DNA from: Confluentibacter flavum
GTDB taxonomy: Bacteria; Bacteroidota; Bacteroidia; Flavobacteriales; Flavobacteriaceae
Length of the DNA: 64,000 nt
Assembly (NCBI RefSeq): GCF_002843175.1
Contig: NZ_PJEO01000056.1
Coordinates: forward strand, 62,001 to 126,000
Direction: 5' to 3'
The notes beneath the pieces were generated by a model that was given only the letters and a program-made list of their open reading frames with translations, did no database searches and had not been told where the DNA came from. This document shows, piece by piece, positions 8,480 through 17,057 of the stretch. Within the stretch, counting starts at the first letter, position 1, and each line of letters starts with the position of its first letter. The position numbers were made by a program, and so were the translations under genes.

Positions 8480-8582
8480 AGAACCAAAAGAATTTCTTAG
8501 GCACATTCAAGATGATTGGGATGTCATCAAAAACAAAATTCCTGAACTTAATAGAATCAGTCAAGTTTTATCAAAAGAATAA
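8472..8582 (+). pseudogene. Internally deleted HEPN (DUF86) toxin remnant
   Basis: A 36-codon frame starts with ATG inside the end of the MNT gene. The first dozen codons (MSKEPKEFLRHI) look like a HEPN/DUF86 N-terminus. The remainder (DDWDVIKNKIPEL) looks like the C-terminal 'W.ii...lP.L' helix of the same family. The roughly 75 residues that should lie between, including the RX4-6H RNase motif, are absent while the frame is preserved. This indicates an in-frame internal deletion that would remove toxin activity. A genuine short peptide is possible but less likely. Confidence 0.7.
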
Positions 8583-8644
8583 AAACAATGAAACACCTAT
8601 GAGAATGACATTCACACACGAGGATGATTATTCAGGGTGTTGCT

Positions 8645-8660
8645 CCCGATAGCTATCGGG
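8645..8660. repeat. 16-bp perfect palindrome of a dispersed repeat
   Basis: cccgatag/ctatcggg, followed by atgacagaa. A one-mismatch relative occurs at 16985-17000, and the gacagaa tail also follows the hairpin repeat at 59241-59266. It fits a family of intergenic palindromes typical of Flavobacteriia. Confidence 0.7.
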
Positions 8661-8689
8661 ATGACAGAAATTTAAAATAATATATACAG

Positions 8690-9673
8690 ATGAAAGTATT
8701 ATTTATTGGTGGCACCGGCAACATCAGTTCAGCCTGTTCAGAATTAGCCATTTCAAGATGCATTGACTTATATCACTTAAACAGAGGCAAAACGTCTGAA
8801 ATAAGACCTATTGAAGGTGTAAAAACCATCATTGCTGATATTAGGAACGTGGAGCAAACCAAAAAAGCCATTGAAAATCACCATTTTGATGCGGTGGTAG
8901 ATTGGATCGCTTTTGAACCCGAACACATACAAAATGATATTGGCTTATTTTCAGGTAAAACAAATCAATTTATTTTTATCAGTTCGGCGTCCATTTACCA
9001 AACTCCACCAGAAAAACTTCCAGTAACTGAAGACACCATCTTAGATAATCCGTTTTGGGAGTATTCCAGAAATAAAATTGCTTGTGAAAACCTTTTGCGG
9101 GACGCCTACAAAAAGAACGGATTTCCTTATACCATTGTTCGTCCGTCGCACACCTACGATAAAACCAGCATTCCCATAACGGGTGGCTACACGACGTTGC
9201 ACAGAATGAAACAAGGGCTGCCAGTGATTGTTCATGGCGATGGTACTTCTATTTGGACACTGACACATCATAAAGATTTTGCGGTTGGACTTGTTGGACT
9301 TTTAGGAAAACCGAACTCGATTAATGAAGCATATCACATTACAAACGACGAGTGGATTCCTTGGAACCAAATTTATAAGTTGTTTGCAAAAGCCCTCAAT
9401 GTGGAACCAAAATTAGTTCATGTCCCATCAAAAATAATAGCTACTTATAATAAAGATATTGGTGATGGCTTGTTGGGCGACAAGGCTCATAGTATGATTT
9501 TTGACAATACTAAAATTAAAAACACTGTGCCGGATTTCAATGCGACGATTCCTTTCAGCGAAGGCGTTAAAGAGATTGTTTCATGGTATGAGGCCGATGC
9601 ATCGCGCCAAAAATATGACAAGGACTTTAATGATTTAACCGAACGGATTCTACAGGATTATAAGTGGTTGTAA
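8690..9673 (+). CDS. NAD-dependent epimerase/dehydratase (extended SDR family)
   Basis: 327 residues. It has an N-terminal Rossmann fold with GGTGNIS (7-13). Downstream are a VDWIAFEP segment after the third strand, SSASIYQTPPE near residue 105, and SRNKIACENLL near 125 that replaces the canonical YxxxK with a modified pattern, as in atypical SDRs such as the CSP41/isoflavone-reductase-like groups. The C-terminal half (HHKDFAVGLVGLLG, YHITNDEW) matches NAD-dependent epimerases acting on nucleotide sugars or related substrates. Substrate not predictable. It is preceded by a dispersed palindrome and stands alone. Confidence 0.8.
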   Translation: MKVLFIGGTGNISSACSELAISRCIDLYHLNRGKTSEIRPIEGVKTIIADIRNVEQTKKAIENHHFDAVVDWIAFEPEHIQNDIGLFSGKTNQFIFISSASIYQTPPEKLPVTEDTILDNPFWEYSRNKIACENLLRDAYKKNGFPYTIVRPSHTYDKTSIPITGGYTTLHRMKQGLPVIVHGDGTSIWTLTHHKDFAVGLVGLLGKPNSINEAYHITNDEWIPWNQIYKLFAKALNVEPKLVHVPSKIIATYNKDIGDGLLGDKAHSMIFDNTKIKNTVPDFNATIPFSEGVKEIVSWYEADASRQKYDKDFNDLTERILQDYKWL

Positions 9674-9686
9674 ATCGTATGTATTA

Positions 9687-9728
9687 GTTCTCGATACAAT
9701 TTTCTATCGAAAATCACTCGAACTGACA
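9687..9728. repeat. Dispersed intergenic repeat between convergent genes
   Basis: gttctcgata, eight bases, tatcgaaaat and cactcgaactgaca. cgata (9692-9696) pairs with tatcg (9705-9709). The type is common between flavobacterial genes. It may also end transcription of the two convergent genes, although there is no T-tract. Confidence 0.45.
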
Positions 9729-9739
9729 TTCAAACATGC

Positions 9740-10429
9740 CTACAAAAACTCACGATACTGCACTACTCTAAAATCGGTCGTTGTAAAAGAAGGATTGCTG
9801 TTTTTAAGTTGTTGGTATAATGGCATACTCCCAATGGCGCGATTGGCAGAACCCGATGCAGAAGTTAAGGATACCGTTTTTATGGTTCTTTCATAACCAG
9901 CAGATTGCTTCGCTTCGCTCTCCATGACAGGTAGTTTGAATAGGTGAATTCGGGGAACATCATTCGATACCAATTCCAATGTCATGCCGTAATCTTTAAT
10001 ATGCTTTCTAAAGAAATATTCGGGACCGTTTTTACTATTTCCGCCCGTGAATAATAAGGTATCTATGTTTGGAAATTGCTGTAAATAGCCCACTAGGTTC
10101 CGAAGTTGTATGTTTTTCATTCCCAAATCCGAAGCATCTATTTTTTCGCGTTCGCAGCTTTCAACCATATCGCAAATACCAATATTGTGCTGTATTAAAA
10201 ACTGTTTTCGTTGTTCAACAGCTTCTTCAGAATTGTCATATCTTAAATTCAGATTATGGATGTTGTCTATAAACATCCAAAGGGAATTGTAATAACTACC
10301 ATAGCAAAAATCGACATCCTTTTCCAATAAATCCCCTATTGAAAACCTTGGCGGCGGTAGTGTGCCAACAATCAATTTTGTAGTGGTTTCGTGTATGAAT
10401 GGTTTATATGGATGGATGTGCTTAAACAC
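9740..10429 (-). CDS. Uracil-DNA-glycosylase-superfamily protein with a repeat-derived insertion
   Basis: 229 residues. The N-terminus (LIVGTLPPPRFS, 19-30, and FCYGSYYNSLW, 41-51) is the water-activating and base-binding loop region of the UDG/MUG superfamily; SLTSASGSANRAIG (187-200) is the equivalent of the leucine-intercalation loop. Expected role: base excision or an unassigned nucleobase hydrolase. Residues about 168-182 (roughly VMESEAKQSAGYE) are encoded by the dispersed repeat at 9898-9931 and interrupt a region where relatives run directly into a DG-R-TIK strand. The frame stays open, so the protein could still be made with an extra surface loop. Confidence 0.7.
   Translation of the reverse strand: MFKHIHPYKPFIHETTTKLIVGTLPPPRFSIGDLLEKDVDFCYGSYYNSLWMFIDNIHNLNLRYDNSEEAVEQRKQFLIQHNIGICDMVESCEREKIDASDLGMKNIQLRNLVGYLQQFPNIDTLLFTGGNSKNGPEYFFRKHIKDYGMTLELVSNDVPRIHLFKLPVMESEAKQSAGYERTIKTVSLTSASGSANRAIGSMPLYQQLKNSNPSFTTTDFRVVQYREFL
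9898..9931. repeat. Dispersed repeat inside a coding sequence
   Basis: cagattgcttcgcttcgctc followed by tccatgacag. It resembles the 'attgcttcgc...atgacag' intergenic element of Flavobacteriia and shares the gacag end with the elements at 8645 and 59241. Here it lies wholly within the UDG-fold gene and keeps its frame. Confidence 0.55.
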
Positions 10430-10490
10430 GTTTTACTAGGATTTTTAAGTTAATTTTCGTATCATTAAGATTATAAAACACAACAAAACT

Positions 10491-10625
10491 ATGGGAAAAG
10501 GCGATAAAAAAACCAAACGCGGAAAAATACACAGAGGCACTTTTGGAACCAGAAGACCTAGAATCAAGAAAAAACGCTCTGTTGAAAGCAAAATTGATAT
10601 CGACAACAAAGCCACTGTTAAATAA
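10491..10625 (+). CDS. Small ribosomal protein bTHX
   Basis: A 44-codon gene. The product is extremely basic: MGKGDKKTKRGKIHRGTFG, then TRRPRIKKKRS, the signature of the THX peptide that sits in a cavity at the head of the 30S subunit and stabilises 16S rRNA. Bacteroidota carry a 40-50-residue version, as here. The stop is one base from the end of the convergent TPR gene. It starts 61 bp from the divergent UDG-fold gene. Confidence 0.88.
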   Translation: MGKGDKKTKRGKIHRGTFGTRRPRIKKKRSVESKIDIDNKATVK

Positions 10626-10626
10626 G

Positions 10627-11349
10627 TTAGAGACTATTTTTTAGCTTTTCAACCTCAACAATGGTGGTTCTGTAAATCCGTTGGTTTTGCTTGGTCATAT
10701 TTTGGGACTCCATATAAATGTCGTCTAAAATGGTTTTGGCTTCTTCCGTTTTATTCCTATTCAATAAGAACTTTGCTAGAATAAAACGCTCATCGTAAAA
10801 TGAATAGCGAATATCAATTTGCTTTAAATTCGTTTCAGCTTCATCGAGTTGTCCTAATTTTTCCAATGCCAATCCATAAAAAAATTGTGATTTTGATTTT
10901 AGAAATTCAGAACTGTCTTTTATCTTTTCCGCATACAAAATCACCTCATTAAAATCTTCTACATAAAAATAGCATTCTATAAGTTGCTTACTAGCATATA
11001 AATCGTTTTGAAGATTATCGTTTAATGCATCCAAATAATGTGGAATCGCATTCTTATAATCTTTATTTTCTAAATAGGCGTCCGCTAAATTAACTCGGTT
11101 TTGGTAGGTTTCAGAAAACTGAAGTTTCTTTTCTAAGTCTTTTATTTTTTTGGCTGGATTGATAATTGAGACAATATTCTCTTGAATTTTATTGGCATCT
11201 CGTTTATTATAAACCTGGGTTATTAAATAAATAACACAGCCAATGAGCGGCAGGAATAAAATAACAAACACCCAATAGTACGGATTTCTATTCTTGAACA
11301 GATGATAAATACAATACGCTTGTAGGGCAATGATGAGGTAATAATACAT
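10627..11349 (-). CDS. Membrane-anchored TPR protein
   Basis: 240 residues. The N-terminus has two hydrophobic helices (about 2-18 and 24-45) in a short PLD-nuclease-N-like module containing RNPYYWVFVILFLP. The cytosolic part is a run of TPR-like helices from residue 75: repeated pattern YQNRVNLADAYLENKDYKNAIPHYLDAL, then QLIECYFYVEDFNEVILYAEK, then FYGLALEKLGQLDEAETNLKQ. Probable role: a scaffold at the inner membrane; no partner is evident. The gene is convergent with bTHX and followed on the same strand by yaaA upstream (36-bp gap), so the two may be co-transcribed. Confidence 0.7.
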   Translation of the reverse strand: MYYYLIIALQAYCIYHLFKNRNPYYWVFVILFLPLIGCVIYLITQVYNKRDANKIQENIVSIINPAKKIKDLEKKLQFSETYQNRVNLADAYLENKDYKNAIPHYLDALNDNLQNDLYASKQLIECYFYVEDFNEVILYAEKIKDSSEFLKSKSQFFYGLALEKLGQLDEAETNLKQIDIRYSFYDERFILAKFLLNRNKTEEAKTILDDIYMESQNMTKQNQRIYRTTIVEVEKLKNSL

Positions 11350-11385
11350 TTAAAAACCTTTTTTTACAATGATACAAAATAAGTA

Positions 11386-12144
11386 TTACCTAATGAATAC
11401 TAATTCGGTTTCGGTTGACATAGGTTCGCTAAAATTATAACCCTCATAATTAAAACCTTTAATATCATCTAAGGTTTTAGCATTGGTGTCGATAATGTAA
11501 CGCGTCATATAACCTCTGGCTAATTTGGCAAATGTCATGATCATTTTGTATTCACCATTTTTAAAATCCTTAAAGCTACAAGTCACCACTGGTACTTTTA
11601 ACAATTTAGTGTTTATGGCTTTAAAATATTCGTTACTGGCCAGGTTTAAAAACAATTCGTCTTTTTCCAATTCATCATTAAGGGCTTTTGTAATGGTATT
11701 GCTCCAAAACTCATATAGGTTTTTGTTTTTCCCAACAGGAAAACTAGTGCCCATTTCCAAACGGTAAGGTTGTATTAAATCCGTTGGTTTTAACAAGCCG
11801 TACAAACCAGAAATAATACGCACTGTGTTATTTAAAGTCTCGTATTTTTCTTCGGGAATAGTGTAAGCATCGAGTCCGCGATACACATCACCACTAAACG
11901 CATAAATAGCTGGTCTGGCATTATCCGTTGTAAAAGGTAATTGCCATTGTTGATTGCGTTCATAATTTAAGCGTCCCAAAGCATCAGAAATACTCATAAG
12001 CTTCGATAAACTTTTAGCAGATTTCTTTTTAAGAAGCTTATTGATACGCTCTGAATCCTTTAAAAACCGAGCTTCAGTAAAACAACTATTTGGCAACTTA
12101 CTTTCAAAATCCAGAGACTTTGCTGGGGATAATACTAATTTCAT
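11386..12144 (-). CDS. yaaA: YaaA family peroxide-stress protein
   Basis: 252 residues, full length for the family. The signature start MKLVLSPAKSLDF is exact, followed by AIYAFSGDVYRGLDA (near residue 80), RIISGLYGLLKPTDLIQPYRLEMGT (near 110) and NLASNEYFKAI (near 165). In Escherichia coli YaaA lowers intracellular free iron during hydrogen peroxide stress and protects DNA. It is probably cytosolic. A DNA-binding fold is reported for the family. It lies upstream of the TPR gene on the same strand. Confidence 0.93.
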   Translation of the reverse strand: MKLVLSPAKSLDFESKLPNSCFTEARFLKDSERINKLLKKKSAKSLSKLMSISDALGRLNYERNQQWQLPFTTDNARPAIYAFSGDVYRGLDAYTIPEEKYETLNNTVRIISGLYGLLKPTDLIQPYRLEMGTSFPVGKNKNLYEFWSNTITKALNDELEKDELFLNLASNEYFKAINTKLLKVPVVTCSFKDFKNGEYKMIMTFAKLARGYMTRYIIDTNAKTLDDIKGFNYEGYNFSEPMSTETELVFIR

Positions 12145-12449
12145 CAGTAATTTTTATTGTTTTAAGAGGTCTGATGCAATGCCTTTTAAAAAAATCCATT
12201 TGTTTGGAATCTTAAGATAAACTGCATTTCATCAGATAATTATATTGTTTAGGGGTCGGACGCCATTATTGAAGGCATATTATGTGTTTAAATTAAATCA
12301 TTTCAAATTTACAATTAGTAAATCACTTTTAAAATGCAAACCAACAATTATTTGTAATGGAAGCATAAATTGTATTGATTATTTAAATACTAAATTTTGT
12401 GATAAAAAATAGTTAACTTCGTTTTACAACTAAAACCAATATCAATAAA
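12145..12449. other. Intergenic region between divergent genes
   Basis: About 305 AT-rich bases separating yaaA and the secreted GlcG-like gene. TTTG (12396-12399) and TAACTTCG (12414-12421) lie in the right order for the downstream gene, but the 14-nt spacing is short and one -7 base is off-consensus. No ORF or hairpin was recognised. Confidence 0.4.
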
Positions 12450-12941
12450 ATGAGAACATTACGCAATTTATTAGTACTTACCGTTGTATCAATATCCACC
12501 CTTAACACCCATGCACAAAATATGATAGAAGACCAGAAAAAATCAGAAAAAACATTTATTGAATATGCCGACGACGCCTTAGAAGTCATGACAAAAGAAG
12601 CTTTAAACATGGACATAAAAGGCGTGGGCATCGTTTGCTATATACCTGGGAATGAAACCAAATCTTGGATATCTAAAATGATTGTCGTAAAAACCACTGG
12701 CACTCAAAAACAAAACTTTATAGCTGTGGCACATTCTAAAGCCGCTGAAATGGCAGAAACACTCATCAACAGTGGCAGTAATATCAGAGAACCAAAAATG
12801 GGTGAGTTTGGATATATTGGTGGTGTCATTAAAAAAATTGATTCCGGTTATTTATTAGCCACGTTTTCGGGAGCAACAGGTGAACAAGATGTAGAAGTTT
12901 CCACTAAAGTATTGGATTGGTTTATTACTAAATTCCAATAA
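12450..12941 (+). CDS. Secreted GlcG/HbpS-like protein
   Basis: 163 residues. A signal peptide (MRTLRNLLVL...NTHAQ) is followed by a single alpha/beta domain: SEKTFIEYADDALEVMTKEALNM, then GVGIVCYIPGN, KMIVVKTTGT, FIAVAHSKAAEMAET and EFGYIGGVIKKIDSGYLLATFSGATGEQDVEVS. The last two match the FIAVA and GG.pi...G.lvGaigVSGa.. region of the GlcG/HbpS family, which includes heme-binding oxidative-stress sensors in Streptomyces and orphan periplasmic proteins. Specific ligand not determined. It is monocistronic. Confidence 0.6.
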   Translation: MRTLRNLLVLTVVSISTLNTHAQNMIEDQKKSEKTFIEYADDALEVMTKEALNMDIKGVGIVCYIPGNETKSWISKMIVVKTTGTQKQNFIAVAHSKAAEMAETLINSGSNIREPKMGEFGYIGGVIKKIDSGYLLATFSGATGEQDVEVSTKVLDWFITKFQ

Positions 12942-13226
12942 TTCAAAAAGGCACCGTTCTTATAATTCGGAAAAATTATAAAATGGTTTATTAATAAGCG
13001 ACTATTAATAAAAAAATTACGCAATCGGTTGTTTCATTTGAAAAAAAATCTATTTTTGATAAAATAAAACATATTCTGATCAATATAACACATATTTTAT
13101 AACGAACTTTTAAAAAAAAGAAGACTTCAAGTGTTTTGGTTTTCTTATGCTTATGTCTTTATAAAGATTTGAAATACACAAATTCATTTTTATTATCAAA
13201 TATCAACTAAACTAAAACCACCATTT

Positions 13227-14726
13227 ATGAAAAATGTTTTAAAGGAACTCATCGCAAAAAATAAAGAAGAAGAAAAAAACTATACAACATCCAGACAGGC
13301 AGAAATTGATAATCCGAAAACGGGTGATGATAGAAGAACCTTTCTGAAAAAAACAGCCTTGGGCGGCATGGCATTAACAAGCCTTGTAGGTCTATCCATG
13401 GAAGACACCATGGCGCAAACCACCTCTAAAGTCAATCGTTTTTCTGCGCCTTCCGATTTAAAAATAACCGATATGCGCTATGCCCTAACCAACGTTATGG
13501 GAGGTACGGCCATCATTAGAATAGACACCAATCAAGGTATTTATGGCTTGGGTGAAGTTAGGGATGCTGCCGATGTGCGCTATGCTCTATTTTTAAAAAG
13601 CCGTATTCTTGGTGAAAACCCATGCAACGTTGAAAAAATATTTAAGACCATCAAACAATTTGGTGGTCCTGCACGACAAGCGGGAGGCGTTTGTGCTGTT
13701 GAAATGGCGTTGTGGGATTTATGCGGAAAGGCTTATAATGTACCTGCTTGGCAATTGTTAGGCGGCCGTTATCGCGATAAAATCAGATTGTATGCCGATA
13801 CGCCTGAAGCAAGTTCGCCTGAAGAACAAAAAAAGCTGATTGAGTTCCGAATGAAAGACCAAGGCTATACGTGGTTAAAAATGGACGTGTCCGTTACCGA
13901 ACTAAAAGGGAAACCAGGAACCGTAGTGAATGGAAAATTTTGGGAAGATTCAAGGGGCAATTTAGCACAGTGGGGCGATCAAGAAAATATGATGTCGTAT
14001 GCCAACACCATGCATCCTTTTACTCAAATACAGATTACCGAAAAAGGGTTGGAAGAATTGGCTAGTATTGTGGAGAATGTCCGTAACATGGTTGGGTATG
14101 AAGTGCCTATTTCTACAGACCACTATGGGCATTTCGACTTAAATAATGGGATTCGTTTAGCCAAAGCATTGGATAAATACCGTTTGGCTTGGTTTGAAGA
14201 TATGGTGCCATGGCAATACACGGAACAATGGAAAACCATTACCACTGCTATTGAAACGCCTACCACCACTGGTGAGGACATTTATTTATTAAAAGACTTT
14301 AAACCCTTAATCCATGAACGTGCTGTGGATATTGTCCATCCAGACCTAGCGTCTTCTGGTGGCTTATTAGAAACGAAGCGTATTGGTGATTATGCTGAGG
14401 AATTTGGTATTGCCATGGCATTGCACCAAGCCGGTACGCCCGTATCGTTTATGGCGAGTGTGCATTGTGCGGCTTCTACACAGAACTTCTTGGCACAGGA
14501 GCACCATTCAGTGGACATCCCTTGGTGGGAAAGTTTGGTTAAAATGACTGATGGCGGAAAAATGATTGAGAACGGATACGCCAGAGTGCCACTTACTGCG
14601 CCTGGTTTGGGTATCGAATTAAATGAAGATGTATTGAAAGAGCATTTACACCCTAGGGATAATAGTTATTTCAAATCTACAGATGAATGGAACGAAAGAC
14701 GCTCACACGATAGAACTTACAGCTAA
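13227..14726 (+). CDS. Tat-exported enolase-superfamily enzyme (mandelate racemase/muconate lactonising type)
   Basis: 499 residues. A Tat signal sits unusually far in (DDRRTFLKKTALGG, arginines 36-37) after a charged 34-residue leader. The barrel keeps the superfamily catalytic set: K218 in WLKMD, metal ligands D298 (STDHYGHF), E324 (WFEDMVP) and E350 (TGEDIY), and H400 in ALHQAGTP. Replacement of the usual second KxK lysine by methionine-aspartate (K218-M-D220) and the His400 general acid point to the mannonate/galactarate dehydratase side rather than a racemase. It dehydrates or isomerises a sugar acid, predicted in the periplasm. It precedes the RraA-like gene by 30 bp in an obvious operon. 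Confidence 0.82.
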   Translation: MKNVLKELIAKNKEEEKNYTTSRQAEIDNPKTGDDRRTFLKKTALGGMALTSLVGLSMEDTMAQTTSKVNRFSAPSDLKITDMRYALTNVMGGTAIIRIDTNQGIYGLGEVRDAADVRYALFLKSRILGENPCNVEKIFKTIKQFGGPARQAGGVCAVEMALWDLCGKAYNVPAWQLLGGRYRDKIRLYADTPEASSPEEQKKLIEFRMKDQGYTWLKMDVSVTELKGKPGTVVNGKFWEDSRGNLAQWGDQENMMSYANTMHPFTQIQITEKGLEELASIVENVRNMVGYEVPISTDHYGHFDLNNGIRLAKALDKYRLAWFEDMVPWQYTEQWKTITTAIETPTTTGEDIYLLKDFKPLIHERAVDIVHPDLASSGGLLETKRIGDYAEEFGIAMALHQAGTPVSFMASVHCAASTQNFLAQEHHSVDIPWWESLVKMTDGGKMIENGYARVPLTAPGLGIELNEDVLKEHLHPRDNSYFKSTDEWNERRSHDRTYS

Positions 14727-14756
14727 TAACCAACCCAATTAAATAATTAATTACAC

Positions 14757-15689
14757 ATGAAAAAAATAATTTTAGCAACCTTGAGCTTGTTTACGTTTTA
14801 TACCATTCAGGCCCAAGAAGTCGCTGCTACTCCAGAATATATTAAAATGCTCACATCTAAATGGACAGGTGAGCGTTTAGATGATGGCAGACCCAAAGTG
14901 TCTGATGCGCTTTTACAGCGGTTAAAGAAAATCCGCATTGAAGAAGCTTGGGGATATTTAAGAAATAAAGGGTTTAACAACCAACATGAAGGCAATTGGC
15001 AAATAATCCATCCAAACGATGTCATGACAGGGCGCGTGCTTACCACCCAATACATGCCATTGCGTCCCGACTATCAGCAAGTCATAAAAAAACAAGGTGG
15101 TTTGGAAAAACGCGATACCATTGGCGGCAGCAACTCGTGGCCAATAGAAATATTAAAACCGGGCGATGTGTATGTCGCAGATGGATACGGACGTATTGTA
15201 GATGGCACGTTAATAGGTTCTAACCTTGGAAATGCCATTTATGCCAATTCCAAAAACGGGGTTATTTTTGATGGTGGCATTCGCGATTTAGGTGGTTTAT
15301 TGGACATTGAAGGTTTTAATGGCTGGTACCGTGGCGAAGACCCATCGTACCTACAACAAGAAATGCTGACCTCTATTAATATGCCCATCCGTATTGGTAG
15401 AACTACGGTGTTGCCGGGCGATGTCGTTTTGGCAAACCGCCATGGCACTATTTTTATCCCTGCCCATTTGGTAGATGAATTGGTTATTTCCTCAGAATTT
15501 GTGGCATTACAAGACGAATTTGGTTTTCAACGCTTGCGTGAAAAAAAATATCTGGCAGGGCAAATTGATACTAGATGGACTAACGAGATAAAAGACGATT
15601 TTAAAGACTGGTTACAAAAATATCCTGATAACAAATTACCCATGACACGTCAGGAATTGAATGATTATTTGAAGGTTAAGGATTTTTAG
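14757..15689 (+). CDS. Secreted RraA-like protein (4-hydroxy-4-methyl-2-oxoglutarate aldolase family)
   Basis: 310 residues. It has a signal peptide (MKKIILATLS...IQAQ). An RraA domain spans about residues 120-230: KPGDVYVADGYGRIVDGTLIGSN, VIFDGGIRDLGGL (the FDG..RD active-site loop) and TVLPGDVVLANRHGTIFIP. The family includes aldolases that cleave hydroxyacids (HMG/CHA aldolase) with a divalent metal. The long N- and C-terminal extensions with LRNKGFNNQHEGNWQIIHP are not part of the minimal fold. Its operon mate is a sugar-acid dehydratase, so the pair plausibly dehydrates and then cleaves an external hydroxy/keto acid. Confidence 0.75.
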   Translation: MKKIILATLSLFTFYTIQAQEVAATPEYIKMLTSKWTGERLDDGRPKVSDALLQRLKKIRIEEAWGYLRNKGFNNQHEGNWQIIHPNDVMTGRVLTTQYMPLRPDYQQVIKKQGGLEKRDTIGGSNSWPIEILKPGDVYVADGYGRIVDGTLIGSNLGNAIYANSKNGVIFDGGIRDLGGLLDIEGFNGWYRGEDPSYLQQEMLTSINMPIRIGRTTVLPGDVVLANRHGTIFIPAHLVDELVISSEFVALQDEFGFQRLREKKYLAGQIDTRWTNEIKDDFKDWLQKYPDNKLPMTRQELNDYLKVKDF

Positions 15690-15786
15690 TTTTGTGAGTA
15701 ATGTTCTGTTGTTACGTTTTGCTACTGATTTAAACTATTAAAAAAAGTTCATATCAAAACATTACCTGCAAGCTCTGAAAGGAGCA

Positions 15787-16914
15787 TTGCTCATAATAAC
15801 GACAATTTTAATAAGTTCTTGCAATTCTCAGACAACAGGAATGACTATGAATGAAATTGACAATACGTTAATTAAAGAAATAAAGAACAACAAGACCCCT
15901 TCTGTTCAATACTGCTTTTTCACTCAAGACACCATTCTGAAATCGGTTCAAATGGGTTTTGCCGACATTTATGGACAAAAAAAAGTCGATAAGAATACTA
16001 CCTACAATGCCTTTTCAATAACCAAAACATTTACTGCTTTGGCGATATTGCAATTATCCGATAGAGGAAAGATAGACATTAATAAGCCTGTAAATCAATA
16101 TTTATCCGAATTTCCTTATGGAGCAAACATAACAGTCAAAAACTTATTAACTCATACAGCAGGTATACCGAACCCAATTCCCCTTGCATGGATACATTTG
16201 GAAATTGAACATAAAACCTTTGATAGAGACTCGTTCTTTCAACCAGTTTTTGATAAAAACGACAAAGTAAAATCAAAACCCAACGAAAAATTTAAATACT
16301 CAAATTTAGGCTATATGGTTTTGGGACTACTTATTGAAAAAGTAACTGGGAATACATATGAAGACTATATCACGGAAAATATAATCCGAAGATTACCTAT
16401 CAATCCCTATGATTTAGCTTTTGTTGCTAACAACGGTGAAGTACATGCTAAAGGATATCACAAAAAAATGTCTTTTTCCAATCTCTTGCTAGGGTTCTTT
16501 ATTGACAAGTCCAAGTTTATGGGAAAAACAGAAGGAAAGTGGCGTTCGTTTAATAACTATTACGTAAATGGATCTCCCTATGGAGGGTTGATTGGCAGTC
16601 CCACTTCATTTGTCAAATACATCCAAGAATTGTTGAAAGAAAAAAGTGTTTTGATTTCCGAAGAAAATAAAGCTCTACTGTTTCAGGAAAATAAAAATAA
16701 TAAAGGAGAAAACACTGGATTGTGTTTGAGTTGGTTTTCGGGAGAACTAAATGGCAATAAGTACTTTGCACACGCAGGTGGCGGTGGTGGTTATTATTGT
16801 GAAATCAGAATTTATACCGAAATAAATAAGGGAAGTATTATTTTCTTTAATCGGACGGGATTGTCAGATGAAAGATTCTTAGATAAACTGGATAAATATT
16901 TTATAAATGAATAA
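15787..16914 (+). CDS. Secreted serine hydrolase, class C beta-lactamase/penicillin-binding-protein fold
   Basis: About 375 residues. The start is uncertain: no ATG lies at the natural N-terminus, and the best candidate is TTG at 15787, giving a lipoprotein-like LIITTILISSCNSQ. Catalytic motifs by that numbering: S77-I-T-K80, Y171-S-N, and a late HAGGGGGYY (HxG). These fit the serine beta-lactamase/D-Ala-D-Ala carboxypeptidase fold, also used by esterases and D-aminopeptidases; true lactamase activity is not implied. It is probably anchored to the outer surface or periplasm. The final third varies from the family (LSWFSGELNGNKYFAHAG). It stands alone. Confidence 0.8.
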   Translation: MLIITTILISSCNSQTTGMTMNEIDNTLIKEIKNNKTPSVQYCFFTQDTILKSVQMGFADIYGQKKVDKNTTYNAFSITKTFTALAILQLSDRGKIDINKPVNQYLSEFPYGANITVKNLLTHTAGIPNPIPLAWIHLEIEHKTFDRDSFFQPVFDKNDKVKSKPNEKFKYSNLGYMVLGLLIEKVTGNTYEDYITENIIRRLPINPYDLAFVANNGEVHAKGYHKKMSFSNLLLGFFIDKSKFMGKTEGKWRSFNNYYVNGSPYGGLIGSPTSFVKYIQELLKEKSVLISEENKALLFQENKNNKGENTGLCLSWFSGELNGNKYFAHAGGGGGYYCEIRIYTEINKGSIIFFNRTGLSDERFLDKLDKYFINE

Positions 16915-16984
16915 TAGGCTTCAAGTAATATGTATAATTAAATTGCTAGTTTAAGCGTCCTTACGAAAATCATTGCATTCCTTC

Positions 16985-17037
16985 CCGTTAGTTATCGGGA
17001 TTCGCAGGAAATCGAAGATTCAACGAAGTCAATGACA
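16985..17037. repeat. Dispersed repeat with near-palindrome and 30-bp shared core
   Basis: cccgttag/ttatcggg (16985-17000, one mismatch from perfect) is followed at 17008-17037 by a 30-bp core that recurs at 50975-51004 with one difference (caacg versus cgacg). It lies 20 bp from the rluD stop. Confidence 0.75.
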
Positions 17038-17057
17038 GAAAATCATGCAAAGTAACC

